NCBI RefSeq assembly: GCF_021277265.1 | Contig: NZ_JAJSOH010000016.1 | Location: 1 to 64,000 of the forward strand | Length of the DNA: 64,000 bases | Direction: 5' to 3' | Source of the DNA: Kineosporia rhizophila | Lineage (GTDB): Bacteria; Actinomycetota; Actinomycetes; Actinomycetales; Kineosporiaceae | Shown: in pieces, positions 42,581 through 49,932 of the stretch | How positions within the stretch are numbered: the first letter of the stretch is position 1 | Layout: each line of letters begins with the position of its first letter | Notes under the pieces: model-generated | Seen by the model: only the letters and a program-made list of their open reading frames with translations | What the model was told of the DNA's origin: nothing | The model's database searches: none | Made by a program: the position numbers and the translations under genes

Positions 42581-42615
42581 GGCCCCCGGCCGACGTGGTA
42601 CGCCGACCGGGGGCC
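42581..42615. terminator. Convergent hairpin
   Basis: GGCCCCCGGCCG (42581-42592) pairs with CGACCGGGGGCC (42604-42615), with one mismatch. It lies between the TetR gene and the convergent roadblock gene; CATTTTTGG lies just before it. Confidence 0.65.
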
Positions 42616-42624
42616 GACCTCGGC

Positions 42625-43047
42625 TCACATGTACGGTCGCGCGTTCCCGTTGGCGGCGCGCCGGATCTGCGGGGAAAGGTGCTCGCCGACCCGGTCGACC
42701 AGCACCGTCATCTCGTAGCCGACCAGACCGATGTCGGCGGTCGGCGCGGCCAGGACCCCCAGCCACGACCCGTCCGAGACGGCCATCAGCAGCAGGAAAC
42801 CGCCCTGCATCTCGACCACCGTCTGGATCACCGAGCCGGCCGCGAAGAGCGAGGAGGCGCCGTTGGTGAGGCTGCCCAGACCGGACGCGACCGCGGACAA
42901 CTGGTCGGCACGGTCGCGGGGCAGCCCGGCGGAGGCGGCCAGCAGAAGACCGTCGGCCGAGACCACGGCCGCGTGCGCCACGCCCGGAACCTGCTGTGCG
43001 AAACCGTCGACCAGCCAGGTGACGTCGGTGCCGGTGCCCGTGCTCAC
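42625..43047 (-). CDS. Roadblock/LC7-domain protein (MglB/CvnB-like)
   Basis: This encodes 140 residues from GTG at 43047, overlapping the upstream stop in GTGA. The roadblock fold is complete: WLVDGFAQQVPGVAHAAVVSADGLLLAAS, DQLSAVASGLGSLTNGASSLF, VEMQGGFLLLMAVSDGSWLGVLA. In streptomycetes such proteins act with a histidine kinase, a DUF742 protein and a small GTPase (conservons); none of these are present here. It is therefore an orphan. Confidence 0.9.
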   Translation of the reverse strand: MSTGTGTDVTWLVDGFAQQVPGVAHAAVVSADGLLLAASAGLPRDRADQLSAVASGLGSLTNGASSLFAAGSVIQTVVEMQGGFLLLMAVSDGSWLGVLAAPTADIGLVGYEMTVLVDRVGEHLSPQIRRAANGNARPYM

Positions 43048-43373
43048 AGGTCGCCTCCTTGCCTCGAGGAGGAGCCGCTACCGGCCCCGCCGTCGTTGTC
43101 GGTGATGAAAAGACTTGTCCCGGCCGGATGGAAGGCCGATGCCGAGTGCGACCTGCGCAGCGTCTTGCGGGCGCTGGTCAGGGCCCGCTGGTAGCTGCCC
43201 AGCCGGGCCCGCACGATCACCGCGTCGGTACCGCGGTCCTGCTCGTCGGGCAGCCGGGGCCACTGCACCTTCGCACGCCGCCCCCTGCCCCTCAGGCCTG
43301 AGGTCGCCGGCCCACGGTGCTCCTCGGGCGCTGCCGGACCGAGCTTGTACAGATAACCGCGCAGGTCGATCAT
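43044..43373 (-). CDS. Small basic protein upstream of roadblock gene
   Basis: This encodes 109 residues from ATG at 43373 (MIDLRGYLYKLGPAAPEEHR). It is Arg/Ser-rich with one likely helix-strand core (AVIVRARLGSYQRALTSARKTLRRSHS) and a Gly/Ser tail. The family is not recognised. Its stop overlaps the roadblock start by four bases, which is the best evidence that it is a real gene and a functional partner. Confidence 0.55.
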   Translation of the reverse strand: MIDLRGYLYKLGPAAPEEHRGPATSGLRGRGRRAKVQWPRLPDEQDRGTDAVIVRARLGSYQRALTSARKTLRRSHSASAFHPAGTSLFITDNDGGAGSGSSSRQGGDL

Positions 43374-43380
43374 GCGCCGG

Positions 43381-43449
43381 TCACGGCTTCCGGCGACCGC
43401 GACGGCGCGGGCGGCCCGTGCTCGTCGACGAAGGTGCGGCGTCTGTCAT
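43381..43449 (-). CDS. Possible 22-residue basic peptide
   Basis: ATG at 43449 has an AGGATGG-type site just upstream and encodes MTDAAPSSTSTGRPRRRGRR, then KP. It ends seven bases before the 109-residue gene. It could be a leader peptide, or a short real gene of the roadblock operon. Codon use alone cannot decide. Confidence 0.3.
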   Translation of the reverse strand: MTDAAPSSTSTGRPRRRGRRKP

Positions 43450-43678
43450 GGCCCATCCTGTTCAGCCTGAGTCACAACATGCGACTAAGTCTCAGGAGAG
43501 TACTACGGGCCCATCACCGGCGTCACACGTTCGGGTAAAGATCGCTCAGGGCTGATCCTCGCCCGGCGCCGCCAGACAGTGCAAGGTCATGCAAGTGGCG
43601 CAAGGTAGTGCCAGGTCTACCCCGGCAGTCGTACTGGTGCGCTGTCGAGGGCGCTGCCAAGCACCCTAGCTTGGGCGC

Positions 43679-44905
43679 ATGACCGACGCAGCACTCCGGT
43701 GGACGACCGGGTGGCAGTTCCCGGCCCCGGCCCGGCCGTGGCGAGGATCTGCCTACGCCGCCACGACAGCGGTGACCTCCAGCGTGCTCTGGCTGCTCCT
43801 GGCGATCCCGCTGACCCCGGTGATCTCGGCCGTCGTGGTGCTCAGCACCCGGCCGACGGGGGCCTACCTGATCGTGTCGGCTGGACTGCTCCTGATCGGA
43901 CTCGGCCTGCTGGCCTCGCTCGGGCCCCGGCTCGCGCTCACCGTCGCTCGCGCCGAACAGTGGCGGCTGCGCCTGCTCGACGGAGCCCCGCTCCCGCACC
44001 GGGGGCACAGCACCCACCTCTGGCGAGCGGTCGCCCATCTGGTGCTGGTGGGTTTCCTGGCTCCCATCTGGCTGGGGGCGCTGGCCGTCCTCGCCCTGAT
44101 CGTCGTGACGACGCCGCTGTCGGTCGAGCACTGGATCTCCGACGTCGGCTCGCTGACCGGTGTGCTGGTGCGCACCACCGGCGGACTGCTCCTGATCCCG
44201 GTCCTGCTCTACCTGACCCCGTTGTTCGGCTCCGGGCACGCCGCGCTGACGCGCAAGCTGCTGGAGCCCGAGCCGTCCGAGGACCTGGTCGAGGTGGCCC
44301 GGTCACGGGCCCGTCTCGCGCACGCGTTCGACGCCGAGCGCCAGCGCATCGAACGCGATCTGCACGACATCGCCCAGCAGCGCCTGGTCGCCCTGACCAT
44401 GCAGATCGGCCTGGCCCGCCTCGACCTGCCCGGGTCCTCACCGGCCGCGGCGGCCATGAGCGCCGCCCACGAGCAGGCCAGGACGCTGATGACCGAGCTC
44501 CGGGACCTGATCCGCGGCATCAGTCCCCGAACTCTGCGCGAACTCGGGCTCCTGGCCGCGGTGGAGGAACTCGCCGCCGCCAGTTCCCTGGACGTGCACG
44601 TCGACGTCACACCCGGCCGTTACTGCGCCGAGGTGGAGACGGCGGCCTTCGCGGCGATCTCCGAGGCCCTGGCCAACGCCACGAAACACACCGACAGCAC
44701 GCAGATCTCGATCACCGCCCGGCCAGAGGCCGGCCAGTTGCTGATCGAGGTCCGCGACAGCGGCCAGGGCGGCGCCGATCCCACCCGCGGATCCGGGATC
44801 ACCGGGCTGGCCGACCGGGCCGCCGCGGCCGGAGGGCGACTGCTCATGTCGAGCCCGGCCGGCGGCCCCACCGTTGTACGGGTGGAGCTGCCGTGCGCGT
44901 CGTGA
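43679..44905 (+). CDS. Two-component sensor histidine kinase (NarL-partner type)
   Basis: This encodes 408 residues from ATG at 43679. Four membrane helices lie in the first 190 residues with no large outer loop (for example AVTSSVLWLLLAIPLTPVISAVVVL, LVLVGFLAPIWLGALAVLALIVV). The HisKA_3 phosphorylation site is H229 in ERDLHDIAQQRLVAL. The HATPase has the N box in AISEALANATKHT and the G boxes RDSGQGGADPTRGSGITGLADRA. The signal is probably sensed within the membrane. The stop overlaps the response-regulator start by 13 bases. Confidence 0.93.
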   Translation: MTDAALRWTTGWQFPAPARPWRGSAYAATTAVTSSVLWLLLAIPLTPVISAVVVLSTRPTGAYLIVSAGLLLIGLGLLASLGPRLALTVARAEQWRLRLLDGAPLPHRGHSTHLWRAVAHLVLVGFLAPIWLGALAVLALIVVTTPLSVEHWISDVGSLTGVLVRTTGGLLLIPVLLYLTPLFGSGHAALTRKLLEPEPSEDLVEVARSRARLAHAFDAERQRIERDLHDIAQQRLVALTMQIGLARLDLPGSSPAAAAMSAAHEQARTLMTELRDLIRGISPRTLRELGLLAAVEELAAASSLDVHVDVTPGRYCAEVETAAFAAISEALANATKHTDSTQISITARPEAGQLLIEVRDSGQGGADPTRGSGITGLADRAAAAGGRLLMSSPAGGPTVVRVELPCAS

Positions 44906-45543
44906 TCGCCGAGGACTCGGTCCTCCTGAGGGAGGGACTGACCGCCATGCTCGGTCGCTTCCGGATCGAGGTCGTCGCCGCGGTCGGGGACGCCCCGGCC
45001 CTGCTGAGCGCCGTCCCCGTCCACCGGCCCGACCTGGTGATCACCGACGTCCGCATGCCACCGGACTTCACCGACGAGGGTCTGCGGGCCGCCGTCGCCC
45101 TGCGCACGGCCCAGCCCGACCTGCCCGTCGTCGCCCTCAGCCAGTACGTCCAGCACAGCTACGCCGGGGACCTGCTCGCCTCCGGCTCCGGCCGCTCCAT
45201 CGGCTACCTGCTCAAGGACCGCATCGGCGACGTGGCCGAGTTCGCCGACCAGCTACGCCGGGTGACCGACGGCGGCACCGTCGTCGACCCCGAGGTGGTC
45301 CGCCAGCTGATGCAACGCCGCCGCGATCCCCTGGCCCACCTCACGCCCCGCGAACGCGAGGTCCTCTCCCTGATGGCGCAGGGGCACTCGAACGCGGCCA
45401 CCGCCCGGCTCCTTTCCCTGACCGAGGCCGGTGTGGCCAAGCACGTCGGCAACGTCCTGACCAAGCTCGACCTGCCGGTCAGCGACGACACCAACCGGCG
45501 CGTCCTGGCCGTACTCGCGTACCTGCGCAGCCGAACCGACTAG
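44893..45543 (+). CDS. NarL/LuxR-type response regulator
   Basis: This encodes 216 residues from GTG at 44893, read in a different frame within the end of the kinase gene. The receiver has the acidic pair E7-D8 (IAEDSVLLREGL), phospho-acceptor D52 (VITDVRMPP) and the conserved Lys in GYLLKDRIGD. The C-terminal LuxR helix-turn-helix is LTPREREVLSLMAQGHSNAA, TARLLSLTEAGVAKHVGNVLTKL. A membrane protein gene follows at 12 bases. Confidence 0.93.
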   Translation: MRVVIAEDSVLLREGLTAMLGRFRIEVVAAVGDAPALLSAVPVHRPDLVITDVRMPPDFTDEGLRAAVALRTAQPDLPVVALSQYVQHSYAGDLLASGSGRSIGYLLKDRIGDVAEFADQLRRVTDGGTVVDPEVVRQLMQRRRDPLAHLTPREREVLSLMAQGHSNAATARLLSLTEAGVAKHVGNVLTKLDLPVSDDTNRRVLAVLAYLRSRTD

Positions 45544-45555
45544 GAGCTCCTCCCC

Positions 45556-46239
45556 GTGATCACCATCGCCGCCCGGCGTTCCGACGCCGGGCTCCTCGCC
45601 ATGGCCGGATTCCTGGCCATCGCATACTTTCTTGCCCCCGCGCTCCTGGGCCCAAGCCGTGTCGAAGACTTCCCAGACGCGTTCATCCTCTACTGGACCA
45701 GCGGCGAACCCGACTTCCCACCCGAGCTCCAGCCCATCGTCGACCATCAGTTCCGCTACCACCTGCTGCGCCTGACGATCACCCTTCTCCTGCTCGGGGT
45801 GCTCCTGGCGCTGGCCGCCCGGCTCCCCCGCCGCCGCCTGCCGCTCGGGGCACTCGCCCTCGTGGCAGCAGTGCTGCTGATCGCCAACGTCCAGGGCGCC
45901 GCGTCCCCCTTCGGCACCCTGCTGCCCAACCTTGCCTCCGACCCCCGAATGCCCGCAGTACTGGACGAGATCCGGGAACAGCTCACGAACGGCCCGGCAT
46001 CTCCGGCCCTCGATGTGATGCTCGGCGAGTACACCCGCTGGCACGTCCTCAAAGCCCTTCTGATCGGGCTACTTTCGATCGTGCTCATCGGCCTTTCCGT
46101 GACCGCGTGGCCCCGGCGCCGCTGGGCGAGCCTGCTCACGGCCGCCGTGGCCGTTGCTGCGCTCGTGGTCGTCGCAGCCAACGTGAGCACCGTGGCCAGC
46201 CCCGACGCACCATTTCTGATGCTGATCGACGGCGGCTGA
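45556..46239 (+). CDS. Membrane protein in a two-component operon
   Basis: This encodes 227 residues from GTG at 45556, 12 bases after the response regulator. Four hydrophobic helices (LLAMAGFLAIAYFLAPALLG, TITLLLLGVLLALAAR, LGALALVAAVLLIANVQG, ALLIGLLSIVLIGLSVTAW), with a fifth near the C-terminus, enclose a loop of about 60 residues. The family is unknown. The position suggests it is an accessory sensor or a target of the two-component system. Confidence 0.72.
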   Translation: MITIAARRSDAGLLAMAGFLAIAYFLAPALLGPSRVEDFPDAFILYWTSGEPDFPPELQPIVDHQFRYHLLRLTITLLLLGVLLALAARLPRRRLPLGALALVAAVLLIANVQGAASPFGTLLPNLASDPRMPAVLDEIREQLTNGPASPALDVMLGEYTRWHVLKALLIGLLSIVLIGLSVTAWPRRRWASLLTAAVAVAALVVVAANVSTVASPDAPFLMLIDGG

Positions 46240-46343
46240 GCCGTGGGAGAACCGGGGCGGGAGCCTGTACACCCAATTGACCTGAAGGTACCTTTTGCGC
46301 GACGGGCTCGCAGGGGTGTCCGGGGGGAGTGAAGGGTCATCCG

Positions 46344-47648
46344 ATGCGAGCTTCTGAGCGCTACCCGGTCCGGCCAGGCAGAGCGGCTGACCTGCCCGAG
46401 CTCGCCCGGCTCCAGGCAGAGGTGCAACTGCAGCCCCTGACCGGCGGAGAGCCGCACCCCGGCATCAGCGCCTGAGTCGAGGACCTCATGGCCGGGCACC
46501 CCTCGGTCGCCCCGGACGACTTCCTGGTGGCCGAGGATCCGGCAACGGGCCGCCCGGTGGCCAGTCTGGTCATGCTCCGCCAAGAATGGAGCCTGACCGG
46601 AGTCCGGCTGCCCGTGGTCCAGGTCGAACTGGTCGGCGTTGCACCGGATCACCGCGGGAACCAGCTGACCGAAAAGCTTTTCCACGTTCTGCATCAGCGC
46701 TGCGTGGCGGAAAACATCCCGGTCCAGATGATCGAGGGCGTGCCCTACTTCTACCGGCGACTCGGGTACGACTACGCACTGGCTCATGGCGGAGCTCCGA
46801 TGCTGCCCGCGCCCAGCGAACCCGCCCACAGCCAACTGCCGGTCCGCCCGGCCGTCCCGACCGATGCGGCAGCCCTGGCCGCCATCGACCGGGAAACGGC
46901 AGCCGGCCAGACCCTGACCTGCCCCAGGGACGAGGAGACGTGGCGCTATGAGATCAGCGGGCGGCAGCAGAAGGACATTGCTCGCCGCTGCATCGCCGTC
47001 CTGGTTCAGGGCGACGACGTTCGCGGCTATCTCGCCCACAGCGCCCGTCTCTCACCCACCGGAGAGCTCACCACCGTCGCGGCCGCCTGCCGGCAACCGA
47101 TCGACTGGCCGCAGGCAGCCCCCGCCCTGCATGAGTACCTGGTCCACGTCGGCCGCTCGTACGCGCAGGCCGCTGGGCGCTCGTTCACCGGGGTGCGCCC
47201 ACTCCTGCATCCCAACCATCCGCTGATCCGGTTCGGTCCCCCGGGAGTGCCCAGGCGGGCCAACGGCTGGTACGTGCGCGCCGCGGATCAGGTCGACCTG
47301 CTCAGCCGGCTGCAACCAGTGCTGCGCTCGCGCCTGCAGGCCGCCGGTCTGCGTTGGCCGGAGCCGACTCTCGTCATCGACACCTACCATCGCGCAGCCC
47401 AGCTGGAGTTCGACGGCGGCGAGCTGACGGCCATCAGCGAAAGGCCCGGCGTGATCAGCCCCAGCACCGACCCGGGTACCCACGCCGCCCTTCCGCCGGC
47501 TGCCCTGCTGCACCTCGTCCTGGGCCATCGCACACTGGCCGAGATCCTCCACGCCTGGCCCGACTGCACGGTGAGGGACCGCATCAGCGAGCGCTTCCTG
47601 GCCGCCCTCTTTCCCCGGGTGCCCGTCCACGTCTGGCCCCTCGGCTGA
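46344..47648 (+). pseudogene. Two-domain GNAT acetyltransferase interrupted by TGA
   Basis: ATG at 46344 opens a GNAT start (YPVRPGRAADLPELARLQAEV). At codon 44 (46473-46475) an in-frame TGA stands where the family normally has Trp (HPGISA-stop-VEDLMAGHPSV). The frame then runs on unbroken for 390 codons: acetyl-CoA loop VELVGVAPDHRGNQLTEKLFH, a second GNAT-like half, and ending ALFPRVPVHVWPLG. An ATG at 46488 could restart translation and give 386 residues lacking the first strand and helix. Loss of function is recent or partial, because no other damage is visible. Confidence 0.8.
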
Positions 47649-47694
47649 CGCCACGCACAGCTGGGGCGTGCTTTCCGCCGTAGCGAGGTCAACA

Positions 47695-48075
47695 ATGCCC
47701 GCCTACCCTCGAGACATGCCAGGACGTGCCGAGCGGGACACCTTCGCCGACACCCTGCGCAATTTGCCGCGGGCCGCCGACACCTCCGACGGCGAAGAGA
47801 TCGTTCCGTGCGATCCGGACGGCCGCCCCCTGCCGGAGCCCCGGAGAATGCCGATCAATCAGGCCCGCCCCTGGATCAAGCGGGAGCACGTGCCCCTCGG
47901 CGTCTGGCCCTGTGGCTTGCCGATCACGTGGGTGCCGGCGGCCGACCGGGCGGCCCTCGCCACCCGGCTGCGCCGAGCTGAGGGCAAGGACTGCAACGTC
48001 GCCGGCGACGCCCTGCTGTTCTCCCTGCCGCAGGACGGGCACGCGGTGGTCATCGACGAGAGCTGGCGGGCCTGA
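47695..48075 (+). CDS. Hypothetical protein
   Basis: This encodes 126 residues from ATG at 47695, or 119 from ATG at 47716. The sequence is polar with several Pro-rich stretches (IVPCDPDGRPLPEPRRMPIN, then REHVPLGVWPCGLPITWVPA) and ends GDALLFSLPQDGHAVVIDESWRA. No family is recognised and no motif suggests catalysis. The product appears cytoplasmic. Confidence 0.55.
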   Translation: MPAYPRDMPGRAERDTFADTLRNLPRAADTSDGEEIVPCDPDGRPLPEPRRMPINQARPWIKREHVPLGVWPCGLPITWVPAADRAALATRLRRAEGKDCNVAGDALLFSLPQDGHAVVIDESWRA

Positions 48076-48209
48076 CCGATTGACCGACCGATTCGGTGAC
48101 GGTCGGCGCACTCGAAACTGGATGTCGGGCGTCGAGCCGGTGCTCGGCGCTGTCCGGTCCGATCTGACGGGCCGGGGTCAGTGATCGTTGGTAATCCGGA
48201 AGGACCCCC

Positions 48210-48935
48210 ATGACCGCGTCGGTGATCGAGAAACCCGACTTCACCGGGCTGCGTGCGATGTACGTCAACTGCACCCTCAAGCGCTCCCCCGAACCCAGCC
48301 ACACCCAGGGGGTGATCGACCGCAGCGCCGCCATCATGGAGGCCAACGGGGTGGTCGTGGAGCAGGTCCGCGCGGTCGACCACGAGATCGCCACCGGCGT
48401 ACGCCCGGACATGACCGACCACGGGGCGGCCATCGACGAGTGGCCGGCGCTGCTGGAGCGGGTTCTGGCGGCCGACATCCTGGTGATCGGTGGGCCGGTC
48501 TGGCTGGGTGACAACAGCTCGGTGACCCGGCGGGTGATCGAGCGGCTCTACGGGTACTCCGGTGTTCTGAACGAACAAGGCCAGTACGCCTATTACGGAC
48601 GGGTCGGTGGTTGCCTTCTCACCGGCAACGAGGACGGGCTGAAGCACTGCGCGATGAGCATCCTGTTCAGTCTGCAGCACATCGGGTTCAGCGTGCCGCC
48701 GCAGTCCGACGCGGGGTGGCTGGGTGAGGTCGGGCCCGGGCCCTCCTACCTGGACGAGGGTTCCGGCGGTCCGGACAACGACTTCACCAACCGCAACGTC
48801 TCTTTCATGACGTACAACCTGATGCACCTGGCCTCGTTGCTGCGGCGGGCCGGTGGGTTCCCGGCCTACGGGAACCAGCGCACCGCCTGGGACGCCGGTA
48901 CGCACCCGGACCACGCCAATCCTGAGTACCGTTGA
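48210..48935 (+). CDS. Flavodoxin-like NAD(P)H-dependent reductase
   Basis: This encodes 241 residues from ATG at 48210. The flavodoxin-like fold is shown by GLRAMYVNCTLKRSPEPSHTQGVIDRSAAIM (phosphate loop region), AADILVIGGPVWLGDNSSVTRRVIERL (the flavin-contacting GP-x-W loop) and YYGRVGGCLLTGNEDGLKHCAM. It would bind FMN and reduce quinones or flavin. It is followed after 64 bases by the DUF5996 gene. Confidence 0.88.
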   Translation: MTASVIEKPDFTGLRAMYVNCTLKRSPEPSHTQGVIDRSAAIMEANGVVVEQVRAVDHEIATGVRPDMTDHGAAIDEWPALLERVLAADILVIGGPVWLGDNSSVTRRVIERLYGYSGVLNEQGQYAYYGRVGGCLLTGNEDGLKHCAMSILFSLQHIGFSVPPQSDAGWLGEVGPGPSYLDEGSGGPDNDFTNRNVSFMTYNLMHLASLLRRAGGFPAYGNQRTAWDAGTHPDHANPEYR

Positions 48936-48999
48936 CCAGAACGAGACCCGCAGACGTCCTCAAATACTCTGCCGCAAGCCCTCTGAGGAGACAGAACCG

Positions 49000-49926
49000 A
49001 TGACCGGCCCGACGTCGACGAGCTGGCCGAGCCTCCGGGTCTCGGACTGGACCGACACCCGTGACACCCTGCACATGTGGACGCAGATCGTGGGCAAGAT
49101 CCGGATGGCCCACACTCCCCTGCTGAATCACTGGTGGCAGGTGACCCTGTACGTCAGTCCACGCGGGCTGACCACGTCCAGCATCCCTCACCGCACGGGC
49201 GCTTTCGAGATCGAGTTCGACTTCGTCGACCACCAGCTTCGGGTGCGCAGCAGCAACGGCGGTGTGCAGACCCTGGCCCTACGGCCGATGGCCGTCGCCG
49301 AGTTCTACGCCCAGGTTCTCGGCCTGCTGGCCGGACTCGGCATCGAGGCGCCGATCCGGCCGCACCCCAACGAGGTGGACCCGGCGATCCCGTTCGCCGA
49401 GGACCACGTGCACAACTCCTACGACGGCGAGGCCGCCACCCTGTTCTGGCGCCAGCTCCTGCAGGCCGACCGGGTGATGGGCGAGTTCCGGTCGCACTTC
49501 GTGGGCAAGGTCAGCCCCGTGCACTTCTTCTGGGGCGGAATGGATCTGGCCTGCACCCGCTTCTCCGGGCGCTCGGCCCCGCCGCACCCGGGCGGGGTGC
49601 CCAACTGCGGCGACTGGGTGATGGTCGAGGGCTACTCACGCGAGCTGTCCAGCTGCGGATTCTGGCCCGGCGGCGGCGAGGAGGGCGCCTTCTACTCCTA
49701 CGCCTACCCGGCCCCCGAGGGCTTCGCCGAGCAGCTGGCCGGGCCCGATGGAGCCTTCTACAGCAACGACTTCCAGCAGTTCCTGTTCCCCTACGAGGCC
49801 GCCCGGGCCGCCCCGGACCCCGACCGCGCGGTCGCCGAGTTCCTGCGGACCACCTACGAGGCCGCGGCCGACCTCGCGAAGTGGGACCGGGCCGCGCTGG
49901 AGGACAACCCGTTCCGCTGGAAGTGA
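49000..49926 (+). CDS. DUF5996 family protein
   Basis: This encodes 308 residues from ATG at 49000 with GAGGAG upstream. The family pattern is clear: TRDTLHMWTQIVGKIRMAHTPLLNHWWQVTLYVSPRGLTTSSIPH, EIEFDFVDHQLRV, and FHFFWGGMDLACTRFSGR in near-match form (VHFFWGGMDLACTRFSG). Function is unknown. The many Trp/His residues and acidic pairs hint at a ligand- or metal-binding fold. Convergent with the LAL regulator. Confidence 0.88.
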   Translation: MTGPTSTSWPSLRVSDWTDTRDTLHMWTQIVGKIRMAHTPLLNHWWQVTLYVSPRGLTTSSIPHRTGAFEIEFDFVDHQLRVRSSNGGVQTLALRPMAVAEFYAQVLGLLAGLGIEAPIRPHPNEVDPAIPFAEDHVHNSYDGEAATLFWRQLLQADRVMGEFRSHFVGKVSPVHFFWGGMDLACTRFSGRSAPPHPGGVPNCGDWVMVEGYSRELSSCGFWPGGGEEGAFYSYAYPAPEGFAEQLAGPDGAFYSNDFQQFLFPYEAARAAPDPDRAVAEFLRTTYEAAADLAKWDRAALEDNPFRWK

Positions 49927-49932
49927 GCTGGT

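Noticed and set aside
9651..46475. TGA read as tryptophan across the genome
   Set aside because: Many intact genes in the window end at TGA, so the codon is a stop. The two cases are better explained as nonsense mutations.
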